Positions 1 through 8,112 of a stretch of 10,143 nucleotides of DNA are shown here, piece by piece. The stretch lies in contig JALLPB010004767.1 in assembly GCA_036939975.1 (NCBI GenBank), forward strand, positions 1 through 10,143, written 5' to 3'. The translations under genes were made by a program, and so were the position numbers. The notes beneath the pieces were generated by a model. The model was not told the origin of the DNA, ran no database searches, and worked only from the letters and a program-made list of their open reading frames with translations. The first letter of the stretch is position 1. The number at the start of each line of letters is the position of its first letter. The stretch is from Cyclostephanos tholiformis (Eukaryota; Bacillariophyta; Thalassiosirophyceae; Thalassiosirales; Thalassiosiraceae).

Positions 1-6
1 CCTAAA

Positions 7-24
7 GTGTAACAATGGTTACAC
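7..24. repeat. Short perfect inverted repeat (7-bp arms, 4-bp loop)
   Basis: The arms GTGTAAC (7-13) and GTTACAC (18-24) are perfect reverse complements around AATG. It sits in AT-rich sequence (1-181) in which I see nothing else. It could be a hairpin or a transposon terminal relic, but I found no partner copy at the other end of the hAT gene. A palindrome this size can occur by chance. Confidence 0.3.
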
Positions 25-181
25 AAGTTACAGTGAACTTCTGGGCTTATGTCAGGTTTATATTCAATAATAGGTTACAAAATGACAATGTAAATTTGAA
101 TATACACGTAAATTTGAAAATACTCATACTCAATATTTTACTGGTGCTAGTTTCAAATATGTTATATATTCAAATTTAGCT

Positions 182-670
182 GTGACAGATCTTATCATCA
201 AAGAAGTCAAGAATATCTGGCTCAATGTGATGGTGCAGGGTTCCCCAAGATATTTAGGGTTGAACGGGGGTGTCAAATGGATAAATCAGATGATACAGGT
301 CAAGCTGGCAAAGGTGTTTGAAACAGAACAAGTTAAAGCACTGAGTGATTGGTGCATTGTTCTGCCAGTGGCAGTATAACATGCAGATCCACTCAATGAT
401 CAAAGACACTCTTACCACCCCTACGGCCAACACCTATGCATTGGCTTATTGTGTTTGCCCATAGACCAGAAGGTGTTGAACAGTCTTGCTGAATATAACC
501 GGAACAATCTATACTTCCAGATGAATGCAGGTATGTTTGTTCCCCCACCCAATCCCTCTGACATTTGTGAAGAATTTGATAATACAATTGTGGAAGCGGT
601 AGCCAAGCAGAGATGGGAAAAAGTTAGACTCCTGAGTTTGAGTTCAAGATTTTTAAAAAAATCATCTTGA
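182..670 (+). pseudogene. Possible coding relic, family unrecognised
   Basis: One plus-strand frame is open from about 86 to 670 except for a single TAA at 377-379. The downstream half reads like real protein, including AEYNRNNLYFQMNAG, then a Pro-rich VPPPNPSD and an acidic/aliphatic helix. The upstream half is weaker and has no convincing ATG. A good splice-donor match (GCAG then GTATGT at about 530) lies inside the frame, so an intron there is an alternative to continuous coding. I do not recognise the family and see no catalytic motif. The reading frame ends in the A-rich repeat block, so any original 3' end is lost. It may be a fragment of another transposon or a chance open frame. Confidence 0.2.
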
Positions 671-732
671 GTCAGGAAAGTTTGAGTTTGGATTTAAAAA
701 AAATCTTGAGTCAGGAAAGTTTGAGTTTGGAT
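634..732. repeat. Tandem repeat, about 39-bp period with A-tracts
   Basis: Two identical 30-bp copies at 664-693 and 703-732, each starting ATCTTGAGTCAGG and ending GTTTGGAT, are separated by an A-rich spacer. A third, diverged copy with the same TTTGAGTT and A-tract order lies at about 634-662. Beyond it, 733-800 keeps the theme as loosely spaced GAGTTA-type words. It lies just 3' of the hAT gene, where subterminal repeats recognised by a transposase would be expected, but that role is inference. Confidence 0.7.
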
Positions 733-845
733 GGCCAAACATTGAGTTAAGTTAGGTGAGTTAGAGTTACGAAAAGTATAAGTCAGCTGAGTTAGGGGCC
801 TATTAGGGTGATTTTACATAATAGGTGCTAATATCTAAGGATTGA

Positions 846-3800
846 TTAATTGATGCATGCATTGTCTTCATTGACCAAGTCATTCATTGTAATTTCTTCT
901 TCAGGCATAGACTCCCCGCGCAGCTCAGCATCAATAATCCACTCCAGGTTCCAGCATTTCACAGCCTCAACAGTATTTTCTTTCTTCCATGATCCCGCCT
1001 TGCATCTCCTGAGGTATTCTGCTGCTACCAAGGCATCGTCAATGTAAACAGTGTGGACAATAGAGGCAAGCATAGCAAGACGTTCATATGTCCGCACCCC
1101 AAGTCTTGTTCGTCTAGGTGATGAAATATACCCCGATAGACCAAAAAAGCGCTCACAACCAACTTCAACAACACGTCTAGATGACTCCTTTTGAGCAATC
1201 ACCCAAAGGGTTGGAAATACCTTGCTGTGGTCACTAAAGAATCGAACAAGATCAATCCGGCCTCGGATGTCAATGTAGTCAAAAAGATTATGACCTGAGG
1301 GAAGATTTTTCCCTTTTTCATGTACAGGACCAACCATCATCTCACCCGACTCTCCGGTCAAACATCTTGCACTTGTCTCCTTAAGTGTTGGGAGATACTT
1401 CTTCCGCTTAAAGCGCTCAAACTCCTCCAGTTCTTCCTTCGCCTTACCATAATTTGTATTATCACGCCGAGGGATGTCATCATCATCATCATCACTGCTG
1501 GAGCTGTTGTCGGATAATTCAAAGCAAAGGATGGGATTGTTTTTGTCAAGGATGTCTTGAATTTTACGAAGGAGGTTCTGACGCGCCTTGAAGTACTGTC
1601 CTTTGGACATCAATCCAGATCCCACAATTCTTTTTTCACTCCCAAACATTGGATTGAGCAGAGTGGGAGTTGCCAATGCATCAGGGAGATTCCTCTCATT
1701 CAAGGAGAGACGCTCGGCTAGATCCTTTGCATAAACATTGCAATACTTCTCAATGCAGGGATCCATTCTTTCAACAGTGCTGTATTGTGCTGCCACGTCT
1801 GGATCTATCGCTGAAGCTTGCCCTTTTGTCACTAGAACATTTTTCTCACCACGGTGATGTAGATCTTTGATCATAGGATGTTTAGCATGTGAAATGTCTG
1901 CATGGCAAAGCAAGTGTTCAATAAAAGAAATGAGCTTTGTCTTGTGTAATGCAGTGCCCCTACTTCAAAACTATGATGCTGACCTGAGACAAAGCCAACC
2001 AAATACAATTGCATAAGAATTCAAAGAGGTCGACTGAATAGCCATTCTGGCCTCAAACAGAACATATGGAGGAGCATTCCTCCTATCCTGAAGAAACTTT
2101 GAGAACATTTTTGTGGGCGTTGCTGCACCCTCAAACTGCCAAAGAATCATTTTATCATCATCTGTGTAGGACATGCGGCTCTTGTCTTTGGATTCCTTCT
2201 CATCACTTGTGAGTAGGTTGTAATCATCTCCACTGGGATCAAATAGAGCATCCACCGTGTCACAAATATCACCCATGATCAAATTTGCTCGGATTATTTC
2301 ATCAATGCATCCGTTCCATCTGGTCTCATTTGCTGGATCAGGATTCAGGAGTGGCTTGAGTTCCTTCTTGGTCTGTACTTGTCTGTAGGCATGCATTCTC
2401 TTTGGTGCCCTGCTGATGCGAACCTGTATCTTGTGGCTCTTCTTGAGCACATCTCCAAGGTAATTATATGTTTCCTCTGCAAACTTGACAGTTCCTGATG
2501 CCTTCCCGCCTGAGCGCTCGTTTTGATGAGCATAACAAACAGCAAAGTCAACCTCATTTGGCCGGCCATGTTGGGTCAATACTTCAAACTCCTGCATTGA
2601 ACCAATAGCATTCAATGCACCATCGGCAGTTAGCTGAGAGAAATCCGAGTTCATCATACCCGATTCAGCGCAGCTGCTTTCCATCCATTTTGTAACATTT
2701 GATATAGTCTTGGATTCAGAGAACCGCTCAAAGTTAAGGATGTGCTCGCAACACTCTACTATGGGTTTGCCTATTGTAATTCATTTTCGATGTAGTGTTT
2801 GTCAATGGCTCATCAGCAGGAAACCGATTGAAATGGCACTGTTTGGCTAGCTTGACCCACCTGTCAAAAGGAGGCCATCTTGTATCCCTTCTTTTGTTTT
2901 CTTACTCATAAAGAGCGCTGTTCCATTTTCAAACTCGTATTTTTCAGCAGGGAAATCAATAACAAACGATCCATATTGTTCACGCCGATGTGAATTGGTC
3001 CAGAAATCAATGGTTCCAGATACGAAACCATCATACAACTGTTCGTGCCGTTCTGTCAACATCTGAGCCAATTCTTTCATTGCAGCATCCATCATAACCT
3101 CAAGAATGTGAGTTCTCTCAAGACGATATGGGGGACTGTGTTTTGGATCAAGTTTACGAAGGTATTCTCTCACATGAGGATTATCAAAAAAACTCAGTGG
3201 AGTTTTACTTGCAACCACTGCCTTGACTGCAGCCACTCGGTTCACCATATCAACTTCTCGTGGGTATTTACCAGCGATTTCATCATAGCTGACAGCCAAA
3301 GTTTTGCCCAACAACTGCATTATGTAATTTAAGCGCTTAGATCCAGGTTTGTTACTAGCAATAATCGATCTTGCAACCTTATACAGCTTTCCTGAGTCAA
3401 ACCTTGCATTACCATAATTATAATGCCATGTAAAACGATAATCTGAATGCTTATGCTCTATGAAAAATAACAAACTCAGCAGGTGAGTGCATCCTAATAG
3501 TAAATGCATGTTTGCAGATGACATAGAAACTTACTCCAATCCTGCTTAGTGTTCTTCTTCCCAGCATTTGAACCAGCTTGAATTAAATGCTCAGTGAGAG
3601 CACCATCTGGATGAAACTCCGCAACCAGTATGCTGTATCCATCAATTTTCTTCACATGAAACTTATCATCAATGTCCTGAACATCATCGGTGGATCTTAT
3701 CTTTTCTTCTTGTTCTTTCTTTTTTTTACTCTCCCTGATATCATTGTCACGCTTGTTGACTCGTCCAAGATGTGCGTTGAACAGTTCATGGTCATCATTC

Positions 3801-4174
3801 AACATTTCTATTTTATAGTCTTGAATGGACGTATCTTCATCCCCAAAATTAGGATAGTTTTGGAACATGTCACCTTTCTCAACAATACACTTCTCATCAA
3901 AATCAATGATGGCAGTTTTACAATCCGCATTCACATGTGAAACAGAATACTGAAAGAGAAATGCTTCCTCGCCGGCAGGAACAGTGCCACTATAAATATC
4001 TTTTGCACGCAACAAGATACGCTTCCCGGTATGGGTCTTCCTCAAACTTGAGAGAAGAAAGGTATTGTTGCCAAAAGTCAGAGCAAGAGACGACTGTGTT
4101 TTTGGTTTTTCCCTTGGATCAGTACCCTTAGATATGAATGATTCAGTAGTCTTGTTGGTTTTCCTTGATGCCAT
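846..4174 (-). CDS. hAT-superfamily transposase, three exons, damaged near 1965-1985
   Basis: This is a cut-and-paste DNA transposase acting on its own element in the nucleus. Exon 1 is 4174-3535 (ATG in CCTAGATGG context), exon 2 is 3457-2861 and exon 3 is 2770-846. Both junctions keep the frame, giving roughly 1050 codons. Family marks in order: exon 2 carries SFFDNPHVREYL and TIDFW (about 3000-3017, candidate first catalytic Asp). Exon 3 has ADGALNAIGS (candidate second Asp), CYAHQNERSGG (about 2507-2540) and ETRWNG (2311-2330). The C-terminal dimerisation region has CERFFGLSGYISSPRRTRLG (about 1100-1160), then ERLAMLA and a W-rich end. An Asp/Ser-rich acidic tract sits at 1478-1515. The N-terminal exon is basic and lacks an obvious BED finger. 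In-frame TAG (1973-1971) and TGA (1967-1965) break the frame just before KLISFIEHLLCHADISH, so the copy is probably inactive unless an unrecognised intron removes them. A TTG at 1913 is not a real start. Confidence 0.85.
2771..2860 (-). other. Intron 2 of the hAT transposase (90 nt)
   Basis: The donor is ACAG then GTGGGT and the acceptor is ATTACAATAG then GCAAAC, on the minus strand. Splicing joins QDGLLLT to KPIVECCEHILNF through one split Gly codon. Without it exon 2 stops after four more residues and exon 3 has no start. The donor is weaker than that of intron 1, but the phase is exact. Confidence 0.75.
3458..3534 (-). other. Intron 1 of the hAT transposase (77 nt)
   Basis: On the minus strand the donor is TGGA then GTAAGT and the acceptor is TTATTTTTCATAG then AGCAT. 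Removing it joins the frame ending in TKQDW to the one beginning HKHSDYRF, with one Lys codon split across the junction. The intron frame itself runs into stops. Strong consensus at both ends and exact phase make this a confident call. Confidence 0.85.
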
Positions 4175-4369
4175 CTAGGGTGGGAATGTAAATGAAAAAG
4201 GAGCAAGCAATCATGGTGAGGAGGAGGAAGGCGCGGCGCGACGTGATTGTTGCCTCCTCCCTTATTTCTGGAGAAGGAGATGGTAGACGATCCCCAAACA
4301 CCATGATATTCGTGTTGGACTCACCTGATGTATTGATGAGAACAGCCCTGCGATATGAGCACGATAGAC

Positions 4370-4447
4370 CTGCGACAACAATCGATTCAAGGCGATGTGA
4401 GTGAAGAGACCAAAACAGTAAAAATTTCAGGGAGAATTGGGGGTTAC
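4370..4447 (-). other. Candidate 78-nt intron in repeat copy 1
   Basis: This is the counterpart of 4567-4644, offset by exactly 197 bases, with donor ATGGAG|GTAACC and acceptor TTGTCGCAG|GTCTAT. The next exon would be 4369-4325. A GTGAGT donor at 4324 could splice to the CCCTAG acceptor at 4175, immediately before the transposase ATG. Both splice sites are retained in both full copies. Confidence 0.45.
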
Positions 4448-4566
4448 CTCCATCATGCATCTATCGACCTAAATCGATGATATACGATCCCCAAACGCCA
4501 TGATATTCGTATTGGACTCACCTGAGGTATTGATGAGGACAGCCCTGTGATATGAGCACGATAGAC

Positions 4567-4644
4567 CTGCAACAACAATCGATTCAAGGCGATGTGAGTG
4601 AAGAGACCAAAACAGTAAAAATTCCAGGAAGAATTGGGGGTTAC
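4567..4644 (-). other. Candidate 78-nt intron in repeat copy 2
   Basis: On the minus strand the donor is ATGGAG then GTAACC and the acceptor is GATTGTTGTTGCAG then GTCTAT. The length matches the coding introns of the neighbouring transposase. It would be followed by a 45-nt exon (4566-4522) and a GTGAGT donor at 4521. Whether it is spliced in transcripts is inference. Confidence 0.45.
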
Positions 4645-4726
4645 CTCCATCTTGCTTCTATCGTCCTAAATCGATGGTAGACGATCCCCAAACGCCATGA
4701 TTTTTGTATTGGACTCACCTGAGGTA

Positions 4727-5252
4727 CTTTTCGTTTAGATCTGTCACACACACAACGTACAAATACAAAATCATACCAAAATCTATGTAGGAATTCCCAA
4801 GCTAGCCTTAAACCATATATAATATTAACACCATCGACAACAGCGGACGAGACCCATCGACACTTGCTGCCTACATCAATTACCATTGATCACATCCTCC
4901 TGTAAATTTTCCGCCGAACAACGATCACCCAGCGGGATCACAAACAGCGTCATTAGACTGATTCCACCTCTCACAGCTCGAATCCCAAAAGCCGGAAAAC
5001 AAAAACCAGTGCACCGCGCCAGGATATAGCACTATGGAATGAATTAAAAAACCCTATACAATATCCCAATCTACACGGCAATCCCTCCCAAAACACCAAC
5101 TAATATATACCCTTCGAAAAAACAGTCTTACCCCCAAAAAAACAGTCATCCAACCCTCTCAACCGGGAAAACCCCCTCCCAAAGATGTTCCACCACAACC
5201 TTCTCGCACACACTCCCATAGGCATCACCCTCGTCCTACTCTTGGCCATAAT
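4727..5252 (+). other. Probable 5' untranslated region of the retroelement; no gene seen
   Basis: The sequence changes character at 4727 from hAT-side AT-rich repeats to C/A-rich DNA with few T or G, matching the sense strand of the downstream ORFs. It has a TATATAATATTAA stretch near 4815 but no recognisable promoter, tRNA-like or LTR structure. The frame used by ORF1 is open back to about 5090 with Pro/Lys-rich translation, so the real start could lie upstream of the ATG at 5253. Confidence 0.4.
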
Positions 5253-5687
5253 ATGCCAGCACCACATCCAACTCGAACGTCCACTCCCACCCCTGATCAA
5301 ACCACCTCCCTGTCCGACTAAGCATCAGCAAGTCGAGCAGCGGCCCAATCCAACCGCGCCAAGTGTCGCCTTGCAAGGAAGAAGCAAGAAGCCCTTCTCC
5401 GGGAAAGAACCCTCGAACACCCTTGGGAGGTTGAGCAGCTGCAGCAAGGAAAACGACGCCGTAGCATTTGCCTTTACATCAAATGCTGTGGCGAAGAGTT
5501 GCAAACACGCTGCACCTGCAGACTCTTTGGCGAGAAAGGTTATTTCCTTGACGATTCCAAAAAAAACAATGGACCACCTGAAGGATTCAGCATCGTCGTG
5601 GGCGACCCCAACGAATTCTTGGACAGCGATAGCGATAGTGACCAATTCACTGACAATTACAATGGTGGGGAGAAGGCCAGGAAATGA
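5253..5687 (+). pseudogene. Retroelement ORF1, N-terminal part (Cys cluster, acidic Ser/Asp end)
   Basis: This segment begins at ATG 5253 and has an in-frame TAA at 5319-5321, then reads through a basic region (NRAKCRLARKKQEALLRER), a hydrophilic stretch and a Cys cluster spaced C-x4-CC-x7-C-x-C (5469-5519). It continues with LFGEKGYFLDDS and an alternating Ser/Asp tract before a TGA at 5685. This frame looks more protein-like than the longer overlapping one beginning at 5185, whose first part is Ser/Ala/Thr-rich without structure. The ORF1 role of binding element RNA is inferred from position and charge; the Cys cluster could coordinate zinc. To continue into the next segment the frame must move by +1 near the TGA, so this copy is probably disrupted. 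Confidence 0.5.
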
Positions 5688-6126
5688 GACTGCTAAAACC
5701 AGAACTCGGGCTGCAACTAAGAAAACCAACATTATGGCAGCGGATTCACTAAAACAGGTGGTCGAGAAAGAAAAGGCGGCTCAAGAAGCAACAAAGAAGA
5801 AGAGAGCGGAGGAGAAACGAGCTGAGGAGGATCTCAAGAAGAAGTCGGACGCGGTAAAGGAAGCGGCCTTACTCGCGCCGACCATTTCCCAGATCAACAC
5901 CGTGGTCGAGATTGTCGCCGCCACCAAAGGAATGACCATCGAGCTCGATGAACTACTCCTGACCCCTACCTCAGAGACAACGAAAGAAGAAGAGGATAAG
6001 AGCCCGGAGCATCATGGCATCAACCCAAACCAACTATCCTACGTGGCAGCAACCGCACACAACAATGGCACCAAACCAACTATAAACTCCCCAGTAAAGA
6101 AAAAAATAAGAACACAAGCTCAGTGA
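5688..6126 (+). pseudogene. Retroelement ORF1, coiled-coil part
   Basis: After the +1 frame change the reading becomes TKTRTRAATKKT-like basic sequence, then a strongly charged Lys/Glu/Ala helix at about 5745-5875 (EKEKAAQEATKKKRAEEKRA) that should form a coiled coil. A short aliphatic section follows (TISQINTVVEIVAATKG), then a Glu-rich stretch and SPVKKK. It ends at TGA 6124-6126, while the following frame is already open. Coiled coils that trimerise the ORF1 protein are a known feature of several non-LTR elements; assembly here is inference. The frame itself is open upstream to 5185, so the exact point of the shift cannot be fixed from sequence alone. Confidence 0.5.
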
Positions 6127-7859
6127 GGGCAACAAATTGCTATACCACCAAAAGCTTCAGTATCACCCAACCGGCACACACATACGTCCACCCCCGGACT
6201 TTCGTGGAAGCCGCGATCACCTTAACCAAGGATGACAAACTTAAAGAGTTCATCGCCACTATCAAGCTCCTACTCACAAATGGGAAGATACTGAACAGTC
6301 ACTTTGCCCTCGCCCCCCTTAAACCCGACACCTCTACCAAGATGAAGCTTCTTACTACCAAAGACCATGTACCGATCAACTTTACTCACCTTGGACAATA
6401 CGCCTACACCTCCAGGAATTGCATATTTGAGAAGAAGAAAGATTGGAAGCAGGATAACAACGCAAAGAAAGGGCACCACGATAACGAGTCGACAGAGAGC
6501 GCCTACAAAGATCCGGTGATCTACTTCATAATCGTCATCGCAACCAATATCGAGCCCCGCTCTCCCGTGCATGGCATCAAAACCGAGTGGGACGCCAATG
6601 GCGGAGGAAAGCTCTCAGTTAAAGACCTGCAATCCCAGGGTAGCAAGGCGGTATTGGCATTATATTACGTCTTCACCGGCACTCCCTACAACATCATCCT
6701 AGCTACCATATCATCCATTCTGGAAGAAGCAGGAAGCATCAAAGAGCATGAGAGGATGACCCTTGAAGATGATGACGATTACAATGCCCCCCAGATTCCT
6801 AGTATCTCCATCCGCAGTCAGGTCCCCAGGCTGAAAGGCCTCGATGTGTCTGCCTTCGACAAACTTCTGTACCATGTCAGGGAGAATTGAAAGGTCCTAC
6901 ACATCGAAATGGACCCCGCAGACGAGAAGCACCTCAAGGAGCTAATTCAGCTTGCAAAGGAGCGCAACCTCCTCTCCCTATTCCTGGGCAAACGAGCTCG
7001 CATCAGTGAGGTTATGGACATCAATTCCACCCCAGGAGAAGTCAAGAGGATGGTCAAAAGCGCAATGGGACATACAAACTACCAAGGTTTGATGACAGAA
7101 GAGTCTATCTCCGGAATTTTCCTCCTGGATGGAGAAGTCCAATTCGATAAAGGGAAGGTATCACTCCGAATGGTCCTATTCACCTATTTCAAGATGGCGG
7201 ACAAATTCTCGGTATTTGCGGAGCTCCATCAAAGAGAGGAAATGGGACCGGTCCTGGCCATCATCCCCTCATGCATCAAAGCGGAATGTCTCGTCCAAAT
7301 GATGAACAAACATGTGGCAGGTTTTCTTTTTTACTTTTTGACTGATGCCTCCCTTCCCACTAAATTTGTCATGGATCTCGTCAAGGCCACATGTGACCCA
7401 ACCTTAGTCAAGGAGATCGATGAGTGCGAGTGGGACCCCATGACGCAGACTATCACCATGCCCGAAGAGAAAAAAGATGACGACAAGGCGGAGGAACTTG
7501 AAACTGCAACCTGGTGGAAGAATGCATTCGACCTGAAAGAAATTGGGGTGAAAACAGCCAGCCAAAAGGCAGTCAACAAGAACTCTGCAATGCTTTTCGA
7601 CCTAGATAATGATGCACTTAGCTTCACAACCATCCACGATCGTCATATCAAGAATACTCCCATTACTCCTCCCATTAATCCAGGAGAGGGAAAAGATGAT
7701 GACAACAGTGAGGGGGAGGCCTCCACAGCCACTCCCAGCCCATCAACGCCGCCATGCAAGAACCCCGACAAGGAAGCAACAACGAACATGTCATCCGATA
7801 ACACTTCCACTCCAAGTGAAGAGGACAAAGGGGACATGCGTGCGGCGGATGGTGGATAG
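6123..7859 (+). pseudogene. Retroelement ORF1, middle and C-terminal parts, with in-frame TGA
   Basis: This long segment in one frame is interrupted by a single TGA at 6888-6890. Before it is a globular domain with FVEAAITLTKDDKLKEFIAT, a Lys/Asn-rich insert, YFIIVIATNIEP and WDANGGGKLSVKDLQ (about 6585-6632). After the TGA, ATG 6909 opens a helical region (EKHLKELIQLAKERNLL) followed by YFKMADKFSVFAEL. It ends with an acidic, Pro/Ser/Thr-rich tail (7690-7850) and TAG 7857-7859. The middle domain resembles ORF1 proteins I associate with diatom retroelements, recalled without a search. The stop is best explained by one substitution. ATG 6909 might allow reinitiation, but continuous homology across the stop would argue for a broken gene. 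Confidence 0.6.
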
Positions 7860-8112
7860 TCGTCAACCACGCTCTCTCTGAATCCACGAGAGGGGGCATA
7901 CACCATGCGGACAGTGGATTGGGGGATAACACGGACGCTCACTCGGACAGGCACGGTCCAAGGCGAGCACCGGCAGACTCCTCACGGGAGAGGAGGAACC
8001 GGCACCGTTCATCTTTGTTTAGAAATCGGGGAGACTCAGTATAAATTTAATATATAATGATGGATCTTGCGCCACCACCACCCACCCAGGACACCTGAAC
8101 ACGATTACACAT
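7860..8112 (+). other. Spacer between retroelement ORF1 and ORF2
   Basis: The 253-base spacer has no supported gene. It holds a 6-bp inverted repeat CTCCTC/GAGGAG (7978-7983 and 7990-7995), a weaker CTCTC/GAGAG pair near 7875-7895 and an AT-rich TATAAATTTAATATATAATG stretch around 8040-8060. The ORF2 frame is open upstream of ATG 8113 into this AT-rich stretch, so the true start may be earlier. A role in internal initiation or reinitiation is possible but unproven. Confidence 0.35.

Larger units (their letters stand above)
846..4726 (-). mobile_element. hAT DNA transposon, termini not located
   Basis: The span covers the transposase gene and its upstream repeat leader; the true ends are not determined. 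hAT elements carry short terminal inverted repeats and an 8-bp target duplication. I compared the left flank (1-845) with 4180-5100 by eye and found no convincing matching pair. The right end may have been cut by the retroelement that begins near 4727. Confidence 0.5.
4279..4726 (-). repeat. 197-bp tandem repeat (2.3 copies) in the hAT upstream region
   Basis: Copies start at 4279, 4476 and 4673 with an exact 197-base spacing and only scattered substitutions. Anchor words are GATCCCCAAAC (4289, 4486, 4683) and GGACTCACCTGA (4317, 4514, 4711). The third copy is cut off after 4726. Read on the minus strand, towards the transposase ATG at 4174, each complete unit contains ATGGAG|GTAAC, a polypyrimidine-like stretch, TTGTTGCAG| or TTGTCGCAG|, a 45-base segment and CTCAG|GTGAGT. 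It therefore looks like a duplicated exon-intron leader rather than satellite DNA. Confidence 0.9.

Noticed and set aside
1478..1495. CAT trinucleotide run as a microsatellite feature
   Set aside because: It encodes the Asp run in the acidic tract of the transposase and is only about six units long, so it is better treated as part of the gene.
3587..3940. Plus-strand open frame with hydrophobic Phe/Ile-rich sequence
   Set aside because: It is antisense to hAT exon 1, whose Lys/Glu-rich codons read as Phe/Leu on the other strand.
846..4174. TTG at 1913 and separate genes for each open segment of the hAT region
   Set aside because: The segments join in frame through GT-AG introns or share one frame, and the motifs follow hAT order, so they are exons of one gene.
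4143..4460. Minus-strand frame with a hydrophobic stretch (FLLLTMIACSFFIYI) as a membrane protein
   Set aside because: It overlaps the transposase ATG in another frame and runs through the 197-bp repeats and candidate introns. The hydrophobicity comes from the pyrimidine-rich tract before the CTAG acceptor.
5185..5687. Open frame from ATG 5185 as the ORF1 N-terminus
   Set aside because: The overlapping frame from 5253 has a basic segment, Cys cluster and acidic Ser/Asp tract, whereas the 5185 frame is featureless Ala/Ser/Thr-rich sequence. Only its part after about 5688 looks real.
5325..5732. Minus-strand hydrophobic open frame
   Set aside because: It is the antisense shadow of the charged ORF1 sequence and has no start context or homology that I can name.
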